Shown here piece after piece: positions 28,001 through 40,000 of a stretch of 64,000 nt of DNA. Numbering within the stretch: the first letter of the stretch is position 1; every line of letters starts with the position of its first letter. The translations under genes were made by a program, and so were the position numbers. A model generated the notes under the pieces. The model saw nothing but the letters and a program-made list of their open reading frames with translations, did not search any database and was not told where the DNA came from. The stretch lies in assembly GCF_037975245.1 (NCBI RefSeq), contig NC_092568.1, positions 31,530,501-31,594,500 on the forward strand. Direction: 5' to 3'. The stretch is from Apostichopus japonicus. Taxonomy: Eukaryota > Echinodermata > Holothuroidea > Aspidochirotida > Stichopodidae.

Positions 28001-31000
28001 TTTATTAACTGACATATTGTTTCTTGTGCTTATCTTTTTATTATTTAGAAGGCCTGATGTCAACTTTTTGTATGGATATTTTTTCTCTCTTTGCTGTTCT
28101 TTGCAGAAGCGAAAGTGATAAGTGTGATTTAGAGCCATGCAGGCATGGTGGAATTTGCCGAGAAGGATGGAATCGATTCATATGTGACTGTACCATGACA
28201 AGCTACTCGGGTCCTACATGTGAAGAAGGTAAATGCATCATCTGAAAAATGCACCCTTTAATACCACTGCCATAACAGTTTACCTGTCTCGGGCGTGTTA
28301 ATAGGCTCTGGTGTTAGATCTCAGGACATTTGAGCTGTGCAAGTGACTTTTCCCCGTCGTTCGTTTCCTTTGCTAGGCTTGGCGAATTGATTACGTAACA
28401 CACATGCCAATGTTCCAGACTAATCACCTTGAAAGGTGAAGAAGTGGGCAGTGGTAAAAAATGAACGGCAGTCTTACTAGAGGGCGGATTTACAAATGTG
28501 CCTGTTAAGAAACCATCCCGTATTCATTGCATTAAAGGTGGACCTCATTGGTAGCCAAACCTATATGTTCATCTTTTTTCATCTTCGAAAGATAATGCCT
28601 AAATATACATAATTCAATGTGAAAATGTGCACTTTGTAATCACTAGTGCTGCGTACGCTTTGAGCAAACAGTTGCTAAAGGACTTAACACTAACACCATG
28701 ATGACATTGAACCTATCAAACCTGAACCAGTGTTTGGAAAATAAACAAGAAGTATTTTATGCAACAAACTATCGGTTAGTGTGCAAACCTAAGAGAGTAT
28801 TACATAATTCGTCTGTTGTGATCTCAGGTCATCAGACAGAAATTTAGTGATCTGGAATCTGGCCTCCCTCAATGAGGCAACGAAGTAGCTCCATGTCAGA
28901 TCCTGATTGCCACAATGTTCACACTGGAAAATTGATCTCAAGCATGGTTCTGATCTGGATTTGATCCTCTGCTCATTCTTCACTGTGAACAAGTCCAAAG
29001 TGTATACTTTGGCTCCTTGGCTAATGATTTTGAATAAAAACTTTTCCCTTATTGAATCATTAGAAAACTTTACAGATGCCATTGTTTTTTGGCTAATCCA
29101 TTGAACTTTGATCATAAATTTGCAGCATGGTAGAGGTACAGTAGCAGGGTGAAGCTTTTTGTTTGTTTAATTTTTTTGCTGTTGACTCTTATACCCTTCC
29201 ATTGCACCCTTATCATAGCTTGGAAGTTTTTCTGTATTTAGGTGCAAGTTATTCGCACGAATAAATCACAACTGCACTCTGTCATTTCTGATAGTCTGGT
29301 TGCCAAGGTAACAGCTGAGGAAAAGCCTCTACCAGCTCCCTTGAACTATTTCTTGTTGTTGATAGTACAGGTCAAGAGTATAACAGAAGCAGTGATCATG
29401 CATACTTAACACCACTCAGCATTACCATGTAGTATCAGCTCCTGGTCGCTCATCGATTCTTATACCAATAACGTAAGGATGCATGTACGTATCGGATGAT
29501 ACTAGCAAATTCATCATTTCTGATATGGATGCTCTTAGCTACGGAATCTTTTCTCTCAAAATCTCATGGTCAAGATGCTCTCTCTTGTTTAATATGCTCT
29601 GATACGGTTGCACTGAGGTTGTAATCATCAGCATTGCAAATGTGATATTTGATAAAGTATACAGTCCATGTCTTGCCTCGTGGACTGTTTAAAATAGAAT
29701 ATACTATATGGTAAGGAAGTAAAAGAGAATATGCAAATTACCTTGCTATTCTCCCAGATGATCCTTACGGCCTATTAGTACTTGAGATTTCAGCCTATAA
29801 GGCGCAAAACTTACCTAAGAGGGCAAAGTTTGAGATAGATAACATGATAAAAGGCACTGAGAGCAGTCGTAAGATAAAGACAAATGAAGTCACCGATTCT
29901 ATCCTGTATTGAGAATCTTTAATTACCTTTATTAAAAAGTACTAACATTGCTATTACCAGTGATAATTCAGGGAGAGGTTTGAGAAAGATGGAAGGTGCA
30001 GTACAACAGTTGAAAATGTGGAGGAACATGCACATGTGCCCTCAATGACAGCAGTTGTATCGTCTACAAACTTTCATTCGTTACTCCACACTGTGTTATT
30101 CTTAATTGTTACCTGTCGTGGACATCAATTAAGTGAATCTCCTTTCTCTTGTCCACAAGGATAACTGGTACTATAATTTGCTCACTTGAAGCAGCATGGA
30201 ACTGCATACATGATGTTTATAAGAGGTTGAGAGAATGTATGATTATTGCATCATTTGCATATCATCGTCATAGAGACCACTGTGTGCATTCCTTTGCTGG
30301 CTGACGGCATTACAGATCTTTATTCAACTGTCTACCAAATTTATGTTTCATCAAGAACCACATGTTCCTGACAAAGTTAGGAACACAGTCTTCTCAGGCA
30401 ATTAAGCTACAGTTATGTAGTAATTAATTTGCTAGCTTTGCCCAAAAATGACAATAGCACTCTGCCACTTGATTCTCTATGCAAAGTATATCTACAGTAT
30501 ATATACATGCAATGAAGGATTCTCTATAGGCCTATAAAGCTGCAATACAACTTCATGTTTACTTTGAAGAAGAAAAAACATGATTTCTGCATGGTTGTAA
30601 ACATTTGCTTTAAAATTTATGCAACAATTTTAAAATGTGTTTGATACTTCAGTGGAATTGTTTTGGAAGGGGGGGGGGGGGGGGTTGGGTGGAATGTGGA
30701 GACAATTTGTTACTCACTATAAAATTAAACAATCAGGTTGGTGATATAAATATGTGAATAATGCCATCTGAGTTTGATATTTCAATAGCAATCTCATTTT
30801 AAGTAATACATGGGTGATTCGGTAAAAAAATATTTCTGTCCCACTTTATAATCAAGGTTTACAATTGTAACTTAATTGTTGAAATCTGATCAGATTTGTG
30901 ATTCTTTCCTTCAGATGCTACCCGCGTGTCCTTCAATGGAGTATCGTACGTCAGAGTTACCCTGAAAAGAAGGACCCAGACCAAGTTTGAAGACATCTTC

Positions 31001-34000
31001 TTTCGTTTCAAGACACGGTTCCCCGAGGGTATGCTCGTTGAGACCTCTTCTCCGGGTACCATCGATGTCATGTTGATCGAGTTACACCAAGGCCACGTCA
31101 GGGTCACCACCAACTTTGGGAGTGGGAGGACTGTGCTCACAGTGGGCGACCACCTGGACAATAATAACTGGCATTCAGTCCACGTGGTTCGCCAGGAGAG
31201 CACCCTGATGGTGACGGTGGATAACACAGAACGGTCAGAGGGTAAGTATCGTCTGGCAGGAAGGAAGGCAATTAGCAAAATGGGGCCACTCTTATATAAG
31301 TATTGTCTGGTAGGAAACAATGCAATTAGCAAAATGGAGCCGCTAAGTATGTAAGCTACACATTCAGTGAATTGTGTCAGTTCGGTATGAAGTTTTGTAT
31401 AGTGTCACTTCAAGCCTGCCATTCAATGATATGCGATAAATCTACCAATGCAACAAATTGTACACTTGGATGAAGTCTGGATACGCTGTGAGCTAGTGGT
31501 TGTAAGGGTCAAGCTATTTATTTTTTGTCTCCATTTTGCTATGGTCTGGCCTGTAAATTTATCCCTCCTCATTAAATTCTTTGAACATTTTCTGAGGTCA
31601 TTTTTGCTCATGGTCTAGAACTAAGCAGATTTAACAAACTTTATACAGAGAACTGGGGTTCTCACTTCATCGAGGACTGTGTGGTTATCCTGTAAGCAAA
31701 ATGTGTGGTGATGGTGTACGTGTTACCTTTGGGACATGGGTTAACTCTGGGCTGACTTTTAAGTTAAAGCCCCACTGAAGGTGGTGGATCTTGCAGATTA
31801 TAACACAAGAGTTTGTGGTTATCAACTGCTGCTGTGGGTAGTTGTTATCACAGCAGTACAGGGAGGTGTAGCATGAAGGTCTCTGCAAGAATTAGTCTAA
31901 CTTCAGTCTGCTTTTATGACATAAAACACAAGATAATGCTTGTAATGTCAGATCTACTTATTATAGCCTGACTTGCAAATATAGAGTGTAAACATTAAAA
32001 AGAAATCAAACAAGTGTGGTACTGGTACTGTATATCATTACAGCATTGAATTACTGGTATGAGAATGGTAGTCATTATTATGTGTTTGTTTTAAAAGCCA
32101 TCAGTAACAAAGCAAATGGATGCAGTCAATGCTGGTTATCAGTATATTAGTAATTTCATAGTTTCAAGTTGTTTAAACAGGATTTTGAAAGATGACTGGA
32201 ACCAATGTTGGAAAGTTATGAAACAACATTTGTGTGATTGCATATATTTGTTGAGATAAACAGTCAGGAGCAATTACTGGAACAACGATGAGAGTACTTG
32301 TGCGGACTTAAATCAACAATTTGAACAACTCTCCATTATTTCAGACCTACAGTTGAATACTCCATGTTTAGTAATTACTATAATGAACATTTGAAGTCAT
32401 TCTAAGTCATTTACTATTAAAGTTATTACCAACTTTTGACATGCTCCATGCTCTTATTATCTTTGACATGCCACAAGCTCTGATTATATTCACTTCAGTG
32501 CAGCATAAATTGTAAGCTAGCTACTGTGTACCTTCGCAATGCTTTCATTGTATGTTTCATATTGCATATGTTTTGCATATATAAGTATCCATGGTTACAG
32601 GATTAAAAGAAAGTTGAATAGGTAGGTATAGTATGGTCTTTAAATAATTCAACTGTTTATACTCACCAAAGTGTACTGCTCTGAAAATTTTGTTGCAGTA
32701 GAGTTAATGGCTAATTATCATGAAGCACAGACTGAAAATTTCAACTTTTTGAGGGTCTTTTCACAAAGAGTAAATATTTGAAGCACTTATAAAACCATTT
32801 CCAACAGCCAGCAATAAACAGTATTTGTTGGACTTTCTGTTCTGTCTATACTCTGCAAAGTTGGTTAGATTAAATGTGGACAACACCCCAACCAAAGTCT
32901 TTACCAAATACAACAGAGATCATTACTAGGAATATACTTCCCAAAACAGCTATATTTAGCAAAATCTTGTTCTATTTAGGAGATATCCTAGCTTAAAAGT
33001 CATGTCTGGGATCTGTCATCTTGTAAATCTAAAATAAAATAAAACTGTTAGCAAACTGCTTATCCACTAGAGAGCCTGTGTAGGAGAATGTGTAAAAGTA
33101 AGTTGGCCTGACGTTTCGATCCTAGCTGGATCTTCTTCAAAGGATATATGACAAGTAACAGAAGGGACAAAAACACGCACAGAGTACAGAGGAGTTATTG
33201 AGCATGGTGAACACAAAGAGATAGATGTAAGGGGATTAGTAGACAAGGGGTGGAGAGAAGAAAGATAGAAACCAGCAGGGGAAGAGGAGAGGTAGGAGAT
33301 AAACAGTGGAGGGACAAAGAGAGGATTAAGAGAAAGGGGTAGGGAATAAACTGGAGAAGGACAAGACAGAAAGGTGTGGAGAAAAAAGGGTGGAAGAGAG
33401 CTATGAGAAGAGGAGTGATGGGGGGGGGGAACAAGGAGGGGGGACAGAAGAAAAGTTGTCATGTCCATCCTGAATCTTGTAAATCTGTGATGTCATAATG
33501 TCACTAGGATCTGAAACCTTTTTTTCCTTTGAATTTTCTCTTTGACTTTATTTTCATATTTCAAGGCAGAGGGCCAACAGTGTTAACACTGAAGCCAATG
33601 CCAACGCTAAGTCATGTAAAGAGCTTTAATATTTTAGATTGAACATTTGCAAAACTCATCTCCAGAGAGAAAATAAACCATCAATAAAATAAATAAAGAA
33701 AAGCATAACAAATTGAAGCACATGTGGCTCGAAACGATGTTATATTAAGACTTGAACAAGTCTGCCACCAGAACATGAAATCTGTGGTATATATCCCATA
33801 TGGAATAAGATTTTTCTATAACAGCTGCTTGTGGAAGTTGTTTGTGATCATGATCTCTATCAAACAGATGAATATTGATGATGGTTGGGGTTTTGTTTCC
33901 TTTTGAAGGACAGGTCCTGCATCACCGGTGATGAAACCTTGATCAGACACTTGTGCATTACAAAATGGACCCCACACCCTGTGTTCAGCATTACAAAAAG

Positions 34001-37000
34001 GTGGACCGAGTTTGAACCTCTGGGTGTTTGGCAACAGACCCCCTCCCCCCTTAATTGCTATCAGACTCCGCCCTGGGATCAGCGACCAGAATGTTGAGTT
34101 ATTATTTACTGAGAAGAAATATGCTTGAAGCCGTGTGATCTGCGGCACTGCTATTAATGGCTACAACTATTGTGTCAAACTACACAAATAACAGTTAACA
34201 AAGGAAGTATTAAAAAGGTCGAAGCGGATCGGGCTCATCTTCCAGCTGCATTTACATTACAAATTTAACCCTGAGCGAAGGTTTTATCCTACATTGATCC
34301 AAGTCTATTGATCCAAACTTACGGGCTTTGATCTGCATTTACTCTGTGACAAATCGGACGTTGAGTGTAGAGATTAACACTGAACTCGTTCTCGAGTAGC
34401 AAACAGACCGATGCTGTAATGGTAAAATGGAAAAGTGCCCCCTATGGTTGCACCATGCCATATTTGATCCTGTCGTGCATGTTTTGCTGTGAAAGGGATT
34501 TACCCTTCTATAAAAGGTTTGGGATGGATGCCTTAAAATCTGTCCTTTTTGGGTACAATTGTAGAATTAGTAGAGTAGACTCACGTGGGATTTGTTATTG
34601 ACAGTGAAGACACTTTTTATTGAAGATGGGGTATGTATCATCTCTCATATCCAGCGTGAATAACAATAGCTCTCTTTCAAAAATGAATTTTTCTGAATGT
34701 TCCAGGAGTTGTTGGGTGTTTTATCTCGTATACTCCTGTTGTTAATGTAACGGATAACGGATCCTACAGCTGGTACTTCTGGATGTTCAGCTAAAGTCAG
34801 GAGCAGTAAAATATTTACTCTCCGACATAGGTTTAAGAGATTAAGCTTCTGTTGCCCCTTTTCTAAGCCCAGCAGGAAATAGCAGAGTATTTTATTTTCT
34901 GAGTTCCTGGTGTGAATGGAACACGACGTGAGCCATCGAACAGGTGTTATATACATGGTGGTTCTAATAAAGCTATAATAGCAATAATGTGGCAGTCATC
35001 TGGTGTAGATGTCTGAAAAGATATAGATATACTTTCTCTGTCTTTTAATACTTGTTCTCTTTTGCATTATAAATCCATGTGTGGAACAGATTGCAGTGTT
35101 AGCTTATAATCCTTTTTACAAATCATTTCACAGGAACTTCGTAAGCAGTGTGCACATATCTTATTATCCTCATTGCATGTTGCACAACAATGTGAACTTT
35201 CACCTTTAGACATTCACATCCAGTGGATTTATTCACCAAGTGACCACCGTACCTTTGTTTCATATGTGGATGCGTTCTTTACACAAGAACACAAAATACA
35301 CGACCTCATCTCCCCCTTTTTTTTCTTCATTCTTTCTTTGACTTTTTGTGATGTTAGTTAAATTTCATTTAAATCTCATTCCTATATTTTACCTTAAAAT
35401 ACTGCATATATAAATATAATATGTGTATTATTTTTTTGCACACTCTTCTTTGGTTTCACCTCAAATTCAAAAGTTAATAAATGGTTTATGATATCTTAAA
35501 TTGTTGGCGTGCCTGTTTCTTAGATGTAGAGAAACTAGTAAAATTGGATGAATGGGTAAAGTGGTAATGGCTCCTGCAGTGATTTTGAGCTAGTTGGATG
35601 CTAATATTAACACATGAAAAAATGATATTACATTCATGAAACAACACTAGTTGTCAAGAAAATTATGATATGTAGAAATATCCAAATCGATTATGGCTCC
35701 AGTCGTTTCATTTCTTCTTTTCTTCTCTATCGCTATGGTAACAAAAGGCAATCCTTTTTTTCCTTTTCAAAAAAGAATCTTTTCGCTTTTCTTGACCATC
35801 ACTCTTTTTGAAGAAAAATTCCAGACTTGTTTTCGAATCCCTCTGCGTCATCCCTCTTTCTAACGAACCTCTTTATCGCTTACTTCTGAACCCTTCTGCT
35901 ATGTGAATGCTCGATTGCTGGCTTTCCTTCAGATCTCCCCAAATCTTTCTTTCTGCTTAATCCTGAAATCTCTGAACTATACTGTCTATACTCAGAGGGG
36001 TTACAAATATTTGTTTTCCTCCCCCCCTCCCCCTCCCCTAAAAAATTGCTCTTTGAACTATGAAAATTCAAATGAGGGAGGATCGTGAACGATTGGAATT
36101 TTTGTCAAATAAGAAAGAATGATGTTCAAGAAATGAAAAAGGTCGCTGCTCTTACAAAGCAAAAAAAAATCGCAGCACTGCGGAATGATCAAGCACAAAA
36201 ATTGCACATTTTTTAGTAAAAGTACAGTTTTTCTTGCTATCAGTCGCAGGCCCCTTTGCATTATGGGTAACTACAAGTTTGTTGAGTCGTCTCAAATTAT
36301 GAGTATGCTTAGAAAAGAAAAAAGAAACACAACAAAAGAAAGTATTGTCATTTTGGGACAATTGTTTTTAATTTCTACAAATTGTTCTCTATGCAGTGCA
36401 GAGTTTGATCCATAGTGACCAGAAATGGTCTGCCATTAGCATATTTTGGGATGATATTGTTTGACAATATCAGTTGCACAAAACATGCCATATGCATTTA
36501 CAGGGAATACTTCTTTACCAAAACTTTGAAAGCTCTGACATCTGTCTAATTTCACATTGCATCACAGCATCTTCCAAGCCATTTGTTCAATATTTACTTT
36601 GAATTCTTTGGCAAAACTTTTATTATTCAAACAGAATTACAATGTAGTCTGACATTAATTGAGTTGTTATATTTATCAAAGAATTTTTTTGAAGTCCGAA
36701 AAAAAAGTTCCATCAACTATACATTCTTTTCTGGATCTTTGCTGAGACGAGGCTCACTCACATTCAACTCTTCCATCACGACTGATGATTCATCTTGCAG
36801 AAATTTCATTTCTTTTCCCACCCCTCTAAATAAAAAAGGTAACCCCTGTGAGTATTTCTTTTGCTGTTTGATCAACTTGGTATCCTTCTTGTTATTCGAT
36901 TGCAACAAATTGAACTTGAGCTTTGTTTTTTGTTCTTGTTATTTTTTTCTTTCTTCTCTTCTGGTTGTCATGTTTGCATCATCATAAATGTTTTCTTTGA

Positions 37001-40000
37001 TTTTCTCTCTCTCTCCATTTCTCAAATCCTCTTCTTATCTCATGGCCATGCTCTTTCACCTGTTCTCTTCAACTCTTCAACTACTTCTGAACTTTGACCT
37101 TTGAACCTCTTCAACTCTGACCTTTTGCTCACCTGCTGGATTTCTTTCACTGCCTTCTGGGGTCTTTTTCCTGTATCCATAATCAGCCTATAATATAACA
37201 CAAGGAAGAGGTAAGTCCAGGTGTCCAAGGTCACCTGTGACAGGTGCAACATTTCAATTCATCAGAACTTCTCATTGTTGTACGAAAGAGAGATGGAAAA
37301 ACAAAACCTGTTACAGAATAATGGTATGACCCACGATACAGAATAATGGTATGACCCACTTTAATATAATAAAAGTTAGAGTTTCATTGAAGTGATGTTC
37401 TTCTTTTCACCTTTTCTAACCTCTTATTTTACCTGATTACCTTTCTCTGAGGGAGAATTTAAAAAATTTAGCTTAAACTTTTCAGTAAGATAAACAAACA
37501 AAAAATCCTTCCTTTTTGTAATTGAAATAAAAATTAAACAAAACTGTTAGCAAAATGTTTATCCACTAAAGAGCCTGTGTTAGAGAATGTGTAAATGTAA
37601 GAGGGGCTGATATTTCGATCCAACAGGATCTTTTTCAGAGGCTGAATGAAGAGCCTGCCTCTGAATAAGATCCTGCCAGGATCGTAATGTCAGGCCCTCT
37701 TACTTTTACACATTTTTGTAATTGATATAGTGCAAGAAACCTAGCATTCCATTTGCTTTCTACACAGAGGCAAAAATTCATCAAGGGTAAAATGATGTGG
37801 CTAGAACCAGAAGTATATACTCCTAAACGTTGACACTTTTAATTTGGCTATCTTTATTCATGATTGCAGGTGTTGTTTACAAATTTACGACACTCTGTAG
37901 CAAGATTCGTTATAGCTTTGTGTTATAGAAATATAATAAATACTGTCTGAAATCAATAAAGGAAAAGCAATACAAACTAACATTATTTGCAGCGATGGAT
38001 TCTGTTAGTCAAACCATTTGCAGTGAAAAAGAGCCCCAAATGATTGATTTGACATTCCATGAATTTCAAAGAGAGACCAAATTGATAAAGATGTGATTGT
38101 TTTCCTTTGTGTCCAAATAGCTCCAGAGGAGTTTGAAGGAGGAATCCTGGACAATCATTATATTGACATTGGAGGCTATGTGAGTCCAGAAAATCATCTC
38201 AACCCACCAGGATTCATCGGTCAAATGGAGCAGTTTGTATACAACAGTAAATATTATTTCGAACTCGCGGAAAAGTATTCGGTGAGCAGCATCATGGTCA
38301 CCGCATCATTCGAAGACGACATCCCTCCTCGTCCAGTTGTCAGCCCGTTTACATTCCAGACCAAGGAGGTCTTTGTTTCACTCCAGACTCCATCCACGTA
38401 TCCTAGACTGACCTTCTTCTTTCACTTCAAGACCACGGAACCCGAGGGCCTGATTTTCTTCGATCGTGGCATCGGCCAAGATTTCATCGCCGTCGAGCTG
38501 TTGGCCGGCCGTCTCCACTACGTCTTCAACCGTGGCTCTGGTTCCACGTCCATTCAGGACAGCACCATGCACCCGTTGAACGACAACAAATGGCACGAGG
38601 TCTGGATCTTCCGTAACAGCAGAGACCGAGACCTGCTGATGGTGGACGGAATCGCCGCAGCTGACAGGGCCGCCGAGGGGGCCTCCAATATCGACCTGAC
38701 GGAGAATCTTCGAGTTGGTGGAATGTTGGAATCAGATTACGGTAGCTTGCCCGTCATGGTTCAGTCTAGGACTGGCTACCAGGGATGCTTCGGTTCGCTG
38801 GAGATAAACTACGAGCATCAAGACCTCTCAGCCGAGAAGGCAAAGAACGACCAGCTAAAGGAGGGGTGCACTGGTGAGTTTAATCATCCTTATTTTAAAG
38901 ATCACATCTTCTGACTTTGTCACTTTCACAGGTGCATCATCTTGCGAGAATCATCAGTCGTTAATAAAGTTGGAAGGAAGGGGTTGGTTGGGGGGGGGGT
39001 TGACAAAGGAGCTAGAGGTGAGGGAACGTGTCTGAGTTGATCAAGTATGATGATATTTGGATCGATACTTTTGCTGCAAATTACAGCCAGGCAGACCCCA
39101 AGCATAGAAAGTGCTGCACTTCAACGTATAATTGTAACCTTCATTGACTGCTGCACTTCACCGTATAATTGTAACCTTCATTGACCGCTGCACTTCAACG
39201 GATAATCGTAACCTACATTGACCAATGCACTTCAACGCATATTTGTAATCTTCATTGACTGCCGCACTTCGATGTATAATTGTACCCTTCATTGACCAAC
39301 TTGGTACTCAACCTGGGATAGCAGTAGTGACACCGGTACTGGAAGGAAGGAGTTTTCTTTTTGGTTTAAGTTTTTCTTTCTTTTAGAAGGCAATTTCATG
39401 TTTTAATCATTTTTGGCTAGTTTGACACCAGATGTAACAAATGGACCATATGTTTACTACCTGTAATATATACATTAGGCCTCAGTATGTCTACAAAATA
39501 TGTGAAATCACTGATGCATCTATATAGGATCAATCAGTGATCTACACATTTAATAGAACTGTTAGTAGACCCTGGTTGTATAAGATTCAATGAAATTCTA
39601 CGTTCACCAAGTGCTGTTTAATGTGGTATTAATATCATACTGTAATTCTCTCAGATAGCTATGTCTCTTCTGAAGAAGGACGCATATAAACTTTGTCCTT
39701 TTTGAGTACTCTGGGTTACATTAATACACCACCGATGAAAATGGTGTAAAAATGTAACCAAGTTTACAGAAATCTAAGATGGATTTAAGCACCAAAGTAT
39801 TCAGAAAGCAAAGTGAGGGGGAAAAGAATGCAGCCTTTTGTTACTACAATATTACTAGTATCTTGTCTGTAATATGAATCCATCATTTTTTCCATAAAAT
39901 CTGTTAATAGCTATGGCTGACTTCTTTCCTTTCAAACTCCCTTTTAGTAAAAAGTTTTTGGTTCATAAAGTGGCATCCATCCTTTTTAACCCCCCCCCCC

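Larger units (their letters stand above)
28229..30914 (+). other. Neurexin intron between EGF2 and LNS4
   Basis: 2.7 kb with a near-perfect X-box palindrome at 29299-29312 and a run of G at about 30668-30684. A 108-codon minus-strand frame at 28789-29115 resembles nothing I know. No exon seen. Confidence 0.7.
31242..38120 (+). other. 6.9-kb neurexin intron inside LNS4
   Basis: Contains a 54-bp tandem duplication at its 5' end, a retroposon with 13-bp flanking duplications (33031-33473), a related foldback copy (about 37540-37716), a 23-bp tandem duplication near 37.33 kb, and a pyrimidine-rich tract at 36.7-37.1 kb whose minus strand shows short exon-like frames. No plus-strand exon recognised. 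Confidence 0.75.

Noticed and set aside
30859-31332. 157-codon minus-strand frame
   Set aside because: Antisense shadow of the LNS4 exon and its duplicated flank; the plus strand has the homology and splice sites.
38378-38596. 72-codon minus-strand frame
   Set aside because: Shadow of the neurexin LNS5 exon on the other strand.
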